Origin: Epiperipatus broadwayi
Lineage: Eukaryota; Onychophora; Udeonychophora; Euonychophora; Peripatidae
Assembly (NCBI GenBank): GCA_028023455.1
Contig: JAQFVV010012420.1
Coordinates: 1,800,001-1,864,000 of the forward strand
Direction: 5' to 3'
DNA: 64,000 nucleotides
Of the stretch, positions 1-12,990 are shown piece by piece. Under the pieces are notes generated by a model that saw nothing but the letters and a program-made list of their open reading frames with translations, searched no databases and was not told the DNA's origin. Numbering within the stretch: position 1 is the stretch's first letter; each line of letters starts with the position of its first letter. The translations under genes and the position numbers were made by a program.

Positions 1-963
1 TAATTAGAGATAAGAACCAAAGAACAATGCAATTAATAGAAGACATGATAAATCTGTATTATATATTCATTACTTGAAATATGGGCATAGAATAAATGCT
101 ACAAAAGATATTAAATATTTAAATTATATCAAATATCCAAAAAAAGACAAATATATGAAACATACTATATTAAAAATAATTTGAATAATTGTATGAATAT
201 TAATAAGACTTCTGTGAATTTGGTTAACAATTGGTGGATTAAAAATAAATGGAAAATTATATAAGATGATATATATATAATTGTATAAAAATCCACGTAA
301 TATTTATTTAGTTGATTGTTATAAGATAATCAATTATTTTGTAATTACTGAATTTATATATGAGAGTTTTGCTTTGTTTTAATTATTTATATTATTATTG
401 TTTGTTTTAATTTCATTGTTGGACACTGGAGGGTTTTATGTTTGAAATAATTTGTCATCATTATATAGATTAGTAACATTTGAAAAGGGCACCAAAGCAG
501 GTGCTGAAAAAGGCTTTTAATGTATAAGTACTAATTAATCTTCTTTAATTATCAGATATTTTACAATTTTCGTTTTTTTTTCCTGATAGAGAATTCCAGA
601 ATTTAGGTCTAATAGCTAACATTGGCATCAATATTATTTTGTTTGTTGTCTCTGTAGCATTTTACTTTTTTCAGAGCTTCAAAAGTGAAAGAAACCTAAA
701 TTTATAGGGGTGTGGCACTTTATTTAAATAGTAATGAAGGTGTTTTATTATAGTATAGCTATATTTTTGAATTTAAAGTTATTATAGTGATACTCTTTTA
801 ATTCTTTCTAATAAAATTCTGGATCTTTCAGGGTAACATTATATGACAATTTTGTGTCAAGTACAAAATATAGAAAATGGCATTTAAATGGTTTTAAAAC
901 TGATACTTGATTTTCAATTTTGCATTGAAAAATAGTTGAATAATAAAAAAAATATATTTTGTT
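1..963. other. A+T-rich sequence, no feature seen
   Basis: I see no open frame, exon-like G+C rise, splice-flanked segment or recognisable repeat here beyond short A/T runs. Confidence 0.5.
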
Positions 964-1403
964 TTAGAGAAGATATTAATTAATATTAAAGTTTATCGGC
1001 TTAATGTTTTCGAGGATCCATGCCTCATATTCATAGCCTTCATAAAATGTATAATAAAATATGCAAATACAAATATTCAAATAAGCTAGTATTACGTAGC
1101 CCATTTCTTCGAGATCTCGAAGCAAGTATCCTTTCTATTAATGGCATGGATGTTTCCATTGATGTAAAATGATCACAAAAGAAAAATAAAGGAGGCATTT
1201 TACATCAATGGAAACATCCATGCCATTAATAGAAAGGATACTTGCTTCGAGATCTCGAAGAAATGGGCTACGTAATACTAGCTTATTTGAATATTTGTAT
1301 TTGCATATTTTATTATACATTTTATGAAGGCTATGAATATGAGGCATGGATCCTCGAAAAAATTAAGCCGATAAACTTTAATACTAATTAATATCTTCTC
1401 TAA
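964..1403. repeat. Palindrome P1 (near-perfect inverted repeat, 208-bp arms)
   Basis: The left arm (964-1171) and right arm (1196-1403) are reverse complements with only a few mismatches, separated by a 24-bp spacer. The arms are equal in length and contain distinctive blocks such as TTCGAGATCTCGAA and CTATTAATGGCAT. No coding potential is visible; the antisense open frame inside is a by-product. The core of each arm is related to palindrome P2 at 27.9-28.6 kb, so this is one copy of a dispersed element rather than a chance hairpin. A foldback/MITE-type DNA element is the likeliest class. I could not define a target duplication with confidence. Confidence 0.88.
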
Positions 1404-3590
1404 TTAACAATTATATATTTTACATTATAGTGAGAAGTAAAGCTATATATTTTGTTTTATATTTAAATGGTAAAAGTTATTACAGATGAGAAAGCACTAT
1501 GGAGCAACAGCCAAATTTTACAACTAAAATTGTGCAAAATGGCAGTGCTTTTCATATTTTATTTGTAAAGCAGAAAGGATTCTAAAAGTATCTGTGTGTA
1601 TCAAATTAATTTCCATCATGGTAAACAAAAAAATTTACATTATTTTAGCTAATATAGAAAAGGTATGTTTGTTTTTTTAAATAAATTTGTTGCTTTTAAT
1701 ATTTTTATATTCTTCTAGTTATGTTTAAAATTAACAATAATAATAATAATACTAAAAAATAGTTTAGGGTTGTCACAAACTCTATTTAAACTGAAGCCCA
1801 TATTTGTGAAAAATTTATCAAAATTAGCCTTGATTTAATTAGTTTATTTTTCTTGTCACGAGAATAAAATAATCAACTAACTCAAATTATCCTGGGATCT
1901 TTGTATTTTAACTATTGATAGTTTCATTTCTGTTACTGATCAATAATTTAAATAGATAGCTTTTTTGAAAAAAATTGTATACCCTTTTGGAAAATGAAAA
2001 ATTTCAAGTTTTAATTAAATTTAAAGTTGAGATCAGAAGGATGATTGAGAAATGCTATAACAATAATAGATTCACAACTTGGCTAAAGAATTGCTTAAAC
2101 TTTTTGGAATAGTGTTTTTTATTTTTAAGAATATTGCTATGTTTTTGTTATTTGTACATATCTATCATTTATTTTATCTGTTCCTTTAAAAATGATGATT
2201 CAAAATTTTATTATACATATGTTTATGTAAAAATTATTAATTATAAAGATAATTGCAATTAAGATTTTCTTTTGCTTATCTTCTTTCTATCATATTTTAT
2301 TGCAGTTTCTCATATTTAAAGTCTTACAAAAGTTTTGTAGAACCTAATATCTAATGACATAATATTATTTTATTGGTCTCTGTTCTCTAACTTAAAGTAT
2401 GACTATGGTTGATAATATTTGGTTATCGTTAGAGTATAAATTGACTTTTCTTGCCACCATATAAAAATAAGAGTCTTAATATATACTTTTAAATGTATAT
2501 TATAATGTTAATAAAGTATTTAAAAAGTTACTTTTTTCTTATTTCTATTTTGTCAGCTCTAATAATTCAGACTTTGCTCTTAATGGGTGGAAAGTGACAT
2601 TTTCATAAAATAAAAGTTTTTGGTTTGTTTTATAGCTACAGAAAGTAAAAATATCATATTTTGTTTAGTTGAATGCAAATTCTTGTACTCAATTTGTACT
2701 TTGCTATTTAAAACATTTGATTTCATAAATAATTGAGCAGATTGTAACCATTCAATCTTTATTGTATGGTTGTGTAATGTGCCAAATTTGCCTTTTGCAG
2801 TAGCATGGCTATATATGATTTTCTATTATTACATTGAAACTTTCCAATGTTATTTATAACAGAACCCTTGGCACACATTTTTTGATTTTTAAGACTTTTT
2901 TTCAAGACATATAATTCAGATTTTGAAATATATCTATTTTGGCACATTCAAGCTAAAAGACTACTTCTGACATAATAATCATAATAAATGTAGCATAAAA
3001 GTTTTCTCAAGAAATTCAACCAGAATTTATGCTCATTTCTAATCTACTGTAATCATTGAGTTAACTGCTTAGCACCCAAAACAATAAAAAGAGAAAACTC
3101 CAATGCTGCTTTTTATTAATACTAATTCTGTGTTTGGAAAAAGATTGAAATGCAATAAATTAGACTCACATTTTCTATGATAGGCAGAGATAATAATATT
3201 GTTTAAGTCACTATTATTTGAAATCTCACTGTGATTTAAAATAAGAGTAGAATATATATTTCTAACAGTATAAAAGAAAATTACTGCACTGCAGTTATTA
3301 TGATTAGGATTTTTTTTTTCTGAAATGAAAAGTTATGATTTAAAATAGGCCATCAGAAAATGCCTTGAATTTCTGAGTCTTAATGATATTGTGGTTCATG
3401 AAAAATGTCATAAAGCATATAAGGTTTGTGAGGATCTTTGATGTTAGATACCAAAAGAATATTTGAATATCTGATTATTACTGAATGTTGAATCAAAGTT
3501 TTTTTATTATTATATTTTATAAATTATCTATAAAATATCACTTTTAAAATTATTTATTAGGTTAATTATAATTTTTCATCACATTATATG
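1404..3590. other. A+T-rich sequence, no feature seen
   Basis: Short A/T runs and chance open frames below 65 codons only. No splice-flanked open segment convinced me. Confidence 0.5.
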
Positions 3591-3677
3591 AATGCAGTTA
3601 TTAAATCGCTGGTCACCAATAACAGTGGATATTGAATGCAGTTATTAAATCGCTGGTCACCAATAACAGTGGATATT
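3591..3677 (+). repeat. Tandem duplication, 44 bp x 2
   Basis: A 44-bp unit starting AATGCAGTTATTAAATCG occurs twice head to tail (3591-3634 and 3635-3677) with no mismatch over the shared length. The perfect identity points to a recent local duplication. Confidence 0.95.
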
Positions 3678-4029
3678 AAATAATCAGTTTTTGATTACTT
3701 TATGTAAAACCCTTTTACAGGAAAAATCATGTAACCAGAAAGCAATCATAAATGTTTAAAAAAGAGACATAATAAATTTTGATCTAGAAATGTTTTGTTC
3801 CTGAGTCTACTAGTCTATTACTCTACCACCTGTTAACTTTCAGAGGCAAAGATTATTTTTACTGTTATCTAGTATTTTTAACCCCTTTGTTTCTATAATT
3901 GTTGCTAGTGTGTGATAGAGAGAGATTGCCATTACATATTGATGCCTTCCAAAAATTCTATATCTAATCTGGAAATTTTTTTTCCTTGCCAATAGCTGTT
4001 AGGACTTTTTTATTATTACTCAGAATTTT

Positions 4030-4165
4030 AACCACCCTTCAACTATCCATGCTATCTCATTCCACTGATAGACATGACCACATATATGTAGAAAAGATAA
4101 ATAATCACCAATATTCTATTTCATGCTGAACCAGAACTTATCAGTTGGTCCAGATTATCATCTGC

Positions 4166-4201
<36 letters not shown>

Positions 4202-4440
4202 ATCAGTGCTTAGTTTATATTAAGATACCAAATCTTGATACTTTAATGGACAGGCTTCAATCTATTTCAACTTCTACCTCTTCAGCTGTCCATATTATTG
4301 AAAATGACCTCAAGTCACTCTGACTCCTTATGTATAGGACCTTATCCATTTAAATACATAGCAGAGCGATGTCAGGATGTAGGCTTAATGTGTAATATTT
4401 GAAATACATGAATTTTTCATATACCTGGAGCTTAATTGCA
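4030..4440 (+). mobile_element. SINE-A copy 1 (tRNA-like repeat family)
   Basis: First of at least seven copies or part-copies of a repeat about 430-480 bp long, also found at 4441-4618, 5988-7365, 44410-44880 and 59390-60010. Shared blocks include AAAAGATAAATAATCACCAA and a TTTAATGGACAGGCTTCAAT block. A CA/TA microsatellite (4148-4200) sits at the same internal place in most copies. Read on the minus strand, several copies carry a Pol III box B-like GTTCAAATCCCC and a TAGCATGGATAGTTGAAGAG stretch resembling box A, which suggests a tRNA-derived SINE. In this copy the box B region is degenerate. Confidence 0.75.
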
Positions 4441-4618
4441 AATATAAGGGATTTGAACTTAGACTTTCAAGCACTCTTCAACTATCCATGCTATCTCATA
4501 CCACTGATACTCATGACCACACACATGTAGAAAAGATAAATAATCACCAATATATGTATTTCATGCTGAACCAGTAATCATCAGTTGGTACAGATTATCA
4601 TCTTCCATATATATATAT
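4441..4618 (+). mobile_element. SINE-A copy 2, first half (interrupted)
   Basis: Matches SINE-A from the box B side (GATTTGAACTTAGACTTTC) up to the TA-rich microsatellite, where it stops abruptly. The missing second half, beginning AATCAGTGCTCAG, resumes near 5996. The 1.37 kb in between is therefore an insertion into this copy. Confidence 0.75.
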
Positions 4619-5987
4619 TGTAACATTTTTTATATACGTTGCAAATATATTGGCATTTGGTAAAGCTAAAGAAAATAAAAGTAAATTTTGATTTTTTTTT
4701 TTACTATAATTTTTAAAAAAAAAATAACGTACAATGAAAGCTAAATTATTCTTTCGTATTTTTTTTTTAATTAATTAGAAATAAAAGAATTGGAGAGAAC
4801 AAAAGACACAAATTACCAATCTAGATAAGAGAAAATAAAAATACTTCAACTAATTAAAGATGGCAGAATTTTGCTGAAAAAAATAAAGATTTTGTTACAT
4901 AAATTTTATAAAGAATATATAAGATTATCAACATATATTTTGACAAACAAAAGATATGTGCAGAAGTCGGAAAACTGGGCCTCTAGTATAAAAGGCAGAG
5001 GTCAGTTTGAAGTATGTCTTGTTCCGTTAGTCTCTCTAGTCAGTCCTGGATAACAATAATACATCCAGGATCGCCCTACACTGAAATAATTCGGCATGTC
5101 GGAGTGAACCGGAGCTTCTGCGAACATCATGCCTGAAGATGTACAGCAGGAAAAGCCTTCATGACTGACTAGGAGAATGGACCACAAGATCAAATAATAA
5201 CCAAAAGGCCGAGCTCATTCTACCCAAAAAGTTATGCATAGTTATCTACTACTGAATTCACAAAACTTACCGGTAAGTTATGCTTCATTATCCTGATTGT
5301 GACAAAGTTAACCATTTTAAAAACTACTTGTAAAAATAAGCTTATAATAGGATCCCAATAGAGACATTAATTTTCTTGTACAAGAGACATTCATTTTTTT
5401 TAAGAACTTTCTAGAAGAAATTTGGAAGTGAACAGTAATTGTAAAATTGTTGTTTTTTTTTAATTGATTCACGTCAGAATTAAGTGTGTTCTCTCCAATT
5501 TATTTGATAAATAATTTATATCAAGCATTTTTTTAATCTATTAGAATAAAAATATTTCTAATACCAATTTTCATTTGTGCATTATTAATAATAATTATTA
5601 TTTTTTATTATTAGTCTAATGAGATTTAAAATGTAATTTACCTTTGCCAATATGTTTCAATAAGCCCAGGAATAATAATCTTAAAAAAATAATTCTCGTT
5701 ACGGTATGATGTAATACCGATTAGTTTAAAAATATCTTTTCTTTTTAATTTGTGAGATGCTATGTGACAGTTCAGTGGGTTCTTGCAGAACTCTGGAGCC
5801 TTTCAAATAAATTAAAAGCTGATTTCGTCGATAGCATAATTCTCAACAATTACAAGGCCGAGTTGATCAGGAAATATAGCTATGTTTTTAATAGAAATCG
5901 AAATACAACTTTCTTCTTTTTGACATAGCTTGATCAACTCGCGCGCAATTTATATTAGCATGTAGAGGCCTGGCAAAATGGAAAACA
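4619..5987 (+). mobile_element. Solo-LTR-like insertion inside SINE-A
   Basis: A 1.37-kb block begins TGTAACATTTT and ends GGAAAACA, i.e. TG...CA ends, and splits a SINE-A copy into two halves. It contains a promoter-like TATAAAAGG at 4987, a G+C-elevated stretch (about 4970-5230) like an R/U5 region, and a splice-donor-like CGGTAAGT at 5271. A short inverted pair (CGAGTTGATCA near 5863 and TGATCAACTCG near 5931) lies toward the 3' end. There is no gag or pol. A single LTR left after recombination fits best. The TA microsatellite at the junction hides any target duplication, so another insertion type is possible. Confidence 0.55.
4987..4995 (+). promoter_or_regulatory. TATA box-like promoter in the solo-LTR-like block
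   Basis: TATAAAAGG followed by a G+C-elevated transcribed-like region stands out from the surrounding A/T sequence because it has a G+C-rich 3' flank. By analogy with LTR promoters, initiation would be expected around 5015-5025. Confidence 0.4.
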
Positions 5988-6175
5988 TTATAATATATAT
6001 AATCAGTGCTCAGTTAATGGACAGGTTTCAATCTACTCCAACTTCCAACTCCTCAGTCATCCATACCATTTAAAATCTGATGTTGGTAAACCCAAATACA
6101 ATGCATCATTGCCATGCCCATGTTGATTTCAAGTTACTCTGACCCTCATGTATAGGACCTTTTCCTATATATATA
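5988..6175 (+). mobile_element. SINE-A copy 2, second half
   Basis: Continues the copy interrupted at 4618, from AATCAGTGCTCAG through the GGACAGG block to TATAGGACC. About 30 bp found in copy 1 (TATATTAAGATACC...) is missing. Confidence 0.7.
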
Positions 6176-7365
6176 TTACACGCACATATATATGGGAGAA
6201 AATAATCTGGACCAACTGATGAGTGCTGGTTCAGCATGAAATACATATATTGATTATTTATCTTTTCTATATGTGTGTGGTCATATGTATCAGTGGTATG
6301 AGATAGCATAGATGGTTAAAGGGTGCTGAAAAGTTTGAGTTCAAACCCCCTGTGTTTATAATTAATCTCCAGATATATAAGGAATGCCTGTATTTCAAAT
6401 ATTACATATTATACCCATCCCTTTTCTATGTATTTAAATGGATAAAGTCCTATACATGAGAGGTCAGAGTGACTTGAGGTCAATATGGGCATGGCAGTAA
6501 TATTGGCACCATCCTAGGATTTGGGCTTACCATCAGATTTTCAATGGTATGGATGGCTGAAGAGTTGGAAGTTGGAGTAGATTGAAGTCTGTCCATTAGA
6601 GTTTGAAGATTTGCTATCTTAATATAAACTGAGCATTGATTATATATATATGTGTGGAGGAGATGACAATCTGGACTTAACGAGTGATGGTTCAGCATGA
6701 AATATGTATAGTGGTGATTATTTATCTTTTTTACATGTGAGTGGTCATGTGTATCAGTGGTATAATGTAGCATGGATAGTTGAAGGGTGCTTGAAAGTCT
6801 TAGTTCATATCCACTACATTTATAATTAAGATTCAGGTATATGAAGAATACCTGTATTTCAAATATTACACATTAAGCCTGCATCCTGCCCATCCCTCTT
6901 CTATGTATTTAAATGGATCAGGTCCTATACATGAGGGGTCAGAGTGACTTGAGGTCAACATGGGTGTGACAATAATATTGGCATCTGCATGGGATTTGGG
7001 CTCACCAACATCAGATTTTCAATGGTATGGATGGTTGAAGAATTAGAAATTGGAGTTGATCGAAGCCTGTCTATTAAAGTATGAAGATTTACTATCTTAA
7101 TATAAACTGAGCACTGATTATATATATATATATGTATGGAAGATGATAATCTGGACCAACTGATGAGTGCTGGTTCAGCAAGAAATATGGATATTGGTGA
7201 TTATTTATTTTTTCTACAAGTGTGTGCTTATGTGTATCAATGGTATAAGATAGCGTGGATAGTTGAAGAGTGCTTGAAAGTCTGTGTTCAAATCCCCTAT
7301 ATTTACAATTAGGCTCCAGGTATATGATGAATGCCTGTATTTCAAATGTTATAAAGCATTTTAAA
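6176..7365 (-). mobile_element. SINE-A tandem array on the minus strand
   Basis: Two and a half head-to-tail SINE-A units in reverse orientation. The marker AATCTGGAC recurs at 6203, 6668 and 7148 (spacing 465 and 480 bp). Box B-like sequences lie near 6336, 6800 and 7288, best preserved as TTCAAATCCCC in the last. The array meets the plus-strand copy tail at 6176, making an inverted junction. Open frames here (for example 6480-6773) are repeat by-products. Confidence 0.8.
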
Positions 7366-8876
7366 ACTTGTTTTTGTATTATCATTAATGTTTACTTCAT
7401 TAAATTTTTCAAATAATTTTTCTAAACTTTTATTAATTGCCATAAATTGTTTTTAAATTTCCATATGTTTGAGTATATTCTAAATGTTTTAATTTAAACA
7501 TTTTTTTAAAAAACACCGATTAAATTTATTAATATATCGTTGTAAATTTTAATATCAATTTATATATACATAACTGATCTTAAACTTTCGTTATTTCAGA
7601 AATATGTTTATAAATTTCAAATAAGTTCTTCGCTTCTCAAATTCATTTAAATGATCGTGCTATTATTATTTAATAACTAGAATCCCAAAACTAGCAGATG
7701 ATTGCAAGATGAATAATTAGCCAACCTTCTTTTGTGACAGCTTTGTTAAATATAGTAGTAAATAAAACACTAATTGTTTAATTGGGAAATTATATAAAAA
7801 TAACATTTTTATATGTTAATTCGGAAATATAGAGTTAGTTGTAGTTAAAAATACAGTAGTTACAAGTGTTAAGATTGGAATGTCTTATATCTTGTGTTAT
7901 TATATTTGAAAAAATGAAGCTGTTAATAAAAGAGTTAAGAAAGGGTGTTAAAATATCTTTAATGAGAGAAAAGAATGCCTATATTTTATCAAGTATTTTC
8001 TTTTTTGATGATATATATTCTTTGCGGAAATTAAAAATACTTGAAAATACTTCTGTAAAATTTTGTTGGCAACGAAATAGAAATTAAATTTAATGGAAAA
8101 AAAAAAACCAAAATATTGATAATAAATGTCAGAGAAAAAAAAAGTTTGTTTTGTTTTATGAAAGATTAATATGAAGAAGATTAATAAAGTATTTGTTTAT
8201 AGATACATTTTGATTCACCAAAAAATTGATAAATGATGTAAAAAAGGATTAATAAAGAAATTAATATTATTGTATGGAAGGGTATTGAAGAACCAGTTTT
8301 AACACATAGGAATTTTGTATTGTAAATTTATAAAAGGATATTAAATATTGTAGACAGATTTTAAAAAAATAAAAAATTATGTTTTGATTGCAATTATATG
8401 GACATTAAATTAAGCAATTCAGGTATAGATGGGGTAGTCCATGTTTTTATGTGAAGAGCATTTTAATCTAGTTGCAATAGAATAGCGAAAATAGTTTTAA
8501 TTAAATTTTAAGGAAAGGACAAATAACAAATGGATATGAAAAGTAGAGGGTTATGCTAAAGAATTGAACAAATATTTTTTTTGTTGGTTATCTGTATAAA
8601 AAGTGCAATGAATATGTTATAAGAACTGTTAAATGCTAAGTAATAAAGAGTGAGAAAGAAGAAAATCATCACAAAAAAGTGCAATGCTACAGATATGAAA
8701 AAGACCTTCAGTATAATAGAAATATTGCAAGGTATTAGGAGCAATATATTTTATGAAAATAGCAAAGAAATTAATTATTCTTTAAAGCTCAGTCAGGAGA
8801 ATTTTTTTTATAAATAAATGATATTTTATGGATAAAATAATTTAGATTTGTTTTGTAAATTGTACATATTGGAAGT
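7366..8876. other. A+T-rich sequence, no feature seen
   Basis: Only chance open frames (for example 7866-8087) with no splice context or recognisable motif. Confidence 0.5.
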
Positions 8877-9238
<362 letters not shown>

Positions 9239-11569
9239 TAGTTTGCTACTAGAATGGTCATGTGATATTCCAAAGCATTTAACTCCCAATTCCAGAACTC
9301 TAGCACTGAACTGTATATGACAAAATATTAATTATTAATTATAAAGTTACACAAATAGAAAGATTAAAAAATAATAATGTTATGCAAAAATAAATGTAAA
9401 TCAAGATGATGTAAAAAAATTGGGATTTGTAATTTTAATGTTGGGATTGAATAATTACAAATGTGACTTTAAAAAATGAAGATAAAAAATGGAAATGTAT
9501 TGCACAATCCTATTACAGTTATCATGAAAAGCACATAATGACTATATCTTGTTCTAATTTAATTGACTGAAGTCATTGAGATAAAATAAAATGTGAAGAA
9601 GGAAAATTGTAATGTAAGTAGTATTAATCTCTTGATGACCCTTATTTTATCCTACATGTCAACAGAAGGTACTTTTTGATTGACTATTTTTTATTTGTTA
9701 TTTACACTAACCATTAGGTGTGAAAAAATCCATTACCCACTATCTATTGGATCCTATTAATGACCTGCTGGTTAGAATCTGAAAATAATTCTTACCATTT
9801 ATGAAAGAACTGTCACTGATTCTCAAACTTTCTATAAATGTCTATAGAAAAATGTGTTACACTCACAACTTAAACTTAAAATTCAACTTTTTTTGTCAAA
9901 AGAAACTCATTAATTGCTTTTGTTTTATCTTTCTTTTAATTCTCTACTGCATGTTAAAGAATATTACTATTCTTTCAGAAGTACCAAATCCAATAAAATA
10001 ATGTTTACATCAATTGCAGTGAATATCCTATGAAGTTCTATTCTTATATTAAGTTTATAGAAAATTTAACATTAAGGTATAATGATGAAAACATAAAAGA
10101 ACTCAATTATAAATTGGAAAATGAAGGTAGGCTTAAAAACATAAGAGAAATCGTCTTTTTTTTTTTAAAAAAAAAAAAAACTTTAGCGGTTTTAAATCCA
10201 GACGTTCCTTCATAAGATAATAAATATGTATTTTTATAGAGGTGCAAGTTATTTTGTTTCAGTTAATGCTTTATACTGCTTTAATTGTTTATTCATTTTT
10301 TAATATTTTTTTTTTAAAAAAAAATAGTAATCTGAAACATATTATTCATCTCTAATGATAAGAACTTAAGTAGCAGCAATAAAATAAATGGATGCTGCAT
10401 TATTGATTTTATTGAACAAAATAAAAGACAAATTATTAAATATTTTTTCCAAGAAAAAAAACTGCATTTAAATAAATACATTTTAGAGAAAGGCAATAAC
10501 GTCTTGAAATTGGGAAATATATAACTGCTTAGTATAAAATTGTAACTCGTAAATAAGCGACTAGAAAGAAATAACATATTTTAACTGTTTAACCCCCGCA
10601 AACACATTAAGGTTGCACCAATGAGCAATACAAATACAAATAAAAAAACCTATTGAAAACGAACTAAGAGTTAAAATAAATTAACAGTAGATGCGTTCTT
10701 ATAAAAATCATTTGTCATATTTATTTGCTAAATTAGATATAAATAAGAAAGATGGAAATAGTAGTAGTAGTAGTAGTAGTAGTAGTGGCAGGCTTAAAAG
10801 AATGGGAATTCATACTAGGGATCTCATATAAAGCAGTAAAACCAATCATGAATTACTTCAAATTAAGAAAGTTTTCGAAAGCATACAATTTTTGTTTTTA
10901 TTAATAGGTGTGATAAAACAAAATTATTATTTTTATAATCACTCAAGCACAATAATAATTTTTGGATGAAAGGGAAATCTTGGACCCCTTCTCTATACAT
11001 ATAATTACATAAAGGTTATGAAATTAATAAATAATAATACATTTTAATGGTGTATTATTTTTAATGTGCATAGTGATAATATTAATAACAGCAATACACA
11101 ATATTTTAAAATAATAATACCACAAACTTATCATTTCTAAAAATCTAATTTTTTTCTATTGGTCAATTTTGGGATAAGTCGATTCCCAATAGATATCTTA
11201 TATCTTTAATTTTTTCTCATAATGCAATTTATTTTCTTATTGGAAGCAGTTTACAAAAAAATGAATCAATTTTTTAGTGTGTATCAAAAATAATAATGGT
11301 CACTTGGAAAGATCTATGCAGTAACACCAACTCAATCTTCTTAACGGTTCCACTGCATGTACTTAATGTTAATTAACTTTAATTGTGAAAGCATTTTTGT
11401 AACATAATTTATTTACAAATTTTCTTATGTTTAATAGAATATATATTTAATGAACATATTTTATCAATGCTAATAGTATACCTAAATTTTTGGAATGCTA
11501 TACAAAACTTTAAAAAAAACTCTTTAATATTTATAACATCTAGCTTAATATTTTTTGAACAATACAATA
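9239..11569. other. A+T-rich sequence with a small (GTA)n tract
   Basis: No gene seen. A (GTA)n tract of about 29 bp lies at 10759-10787. The remainder is A/T-rich with chance frames. Confidence 0.5.
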
Positions 11570-12990
11570 TTAATAAATACACAATTCTCTCCTTTTTCTT
11601 TTCAAAAACTATTTTTTATATTAACAATGAACATATATATATAATACAAACTCCAAACATTTCAACTGTTTATATTCTTACAGTCATTTTCGAGGATTTA
11701 CAACAACAACAAGAAACACATATTTTAAATAATACTTTAATTACATAAAAAAAATTTATATCAACATAAACATCAAAAAAATACATTAATTATACATAAT
11801 TATATTTTACTTACATCTTCCTCATCTACTTTTATGTTGGTATAAGAAGAAAGTTTTATGGAATTAAAGTATAAATGTGTGTTTCTTGTTGCTGTTTTAG
11901 ATCCTTGAAAATGATTGTAAGAATATAAACAGGCAAAACTCACTATTTATATATATTGCCACACACAGCAAGCTTGAGTAATCAATGGATTCCAGAAGGC
12001 TTGTGCATAAAATCCCTATCTATTGCCTACTCGTCCAATATCTCCAGACTAGTTTCTGGCTTATGGCTTTCGTCAGTGAGGGGCCTTGGATCTGAGAGCA
12101 CTGCATCTAGATCTTAGGATCTAATGCAACCCTCAAGCAAACACCTTTTATCTCCATTTAACTACAAAACTATGAGTCTTAAACTGAAAGCACCTTAATG
12201 TTTTCAATCCAAGCCCATTAGCTTATATAGTCATATGGGTCAGAACCCATACATTTTGGGTTCTTTGGTTCTTTAATAACCATAGCCACCACTAAAGCCA
12301 ATAAACATCACATGACCACCATTTCTTATGCTTGTGTATAGCTGTTGTTAAAACAGGCAAAACTCATTGTATATATTTTTTTACCACACACAGCAAGCTA
12401 GAGCAATCTTGTCTAATAGGAAAGTGGTGGCTATGGTTATTAAAGAACCAAAGACACCAAAATGTATGGGTACTGAACTGGGTTCAGACCCATATGACTA
12501 TATAAGCTAATGGGCTTGGATTGAAAACATTAAGGTGTTTTCAGTTTAAGACTAATAGTTTTGTAGTTAAATGGAGATAAAAGGTGGTTGCTGGAGGGTT
12601 GCATTAGATTCTAAGATCTAGATGCAGTGTTCTCAGATCCAAGGCTCCTCACTGATGAAGGCCATAAGCCAGAAACTAGTCTGGGGATATTGGATGAATA
12701 GGCAGTAGATGGGGATTTTATGTGCAAGCCTTCTGGCATCCATTGATTACTCTAGCTTGCTGTGTGTAGCAAAATATATATAGTGAGTTTTGCCTGTTTT
12801 AACAACAGCTATACACAAGCATAAGAGGACGTGGTCATGTGATGTTTATAAGAATATAAACAGTTGAAATGTTTGGAGTTTGTATTATATAAATAGATAT
12901 ATATACATACGTTCATTGTTAATATAAAAAAATAAAGTTTTTGAAAAGAAAAAGGAGAGGATTGCGTAAATGTTGCTATTATTGAAGAAC
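11570..12990. mobile_element. Compound foldback element (nested inverted repeats)
   Basis: Three inverted pairings are visible. Outer: 11580-11690 pairs with 12845-12970. Left hairpin: 11665-11770 pairs with about 11835-11932. Main pair: 11933-12299 pairs with 12421-12805 at roughly 90% identity. The junction word CTGTTTATATTCTTAC and its complement recur at 11668, 11919 and 12848. A second partial head of the main arm (12304-12404) lies between the arms. Diverged pieces of the main arm occur at 18600, 20472, 21420-21790, 41140 and 43290, so the family is dispersed. No transposase is visible, so it is non-autonomous. Confidence 0.8.

Noticed and set aside
3591-3677. CRISPR-like repeat
   Set aside because: Only two abutting copies and no spacers. 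It is a simple tandem duplication.
4123-4323. Short frames inside SINE-A copies (also 6106-6309, 6480-6773, 7092-7385)
   Set aside because: They run across the microsatellite and are not conserved in frame between copies.
12304-12404. A second, independent SINE between the foldback arms
   Set aside because: It matches the start of the main arm itself, so it is a duplicated arm head.
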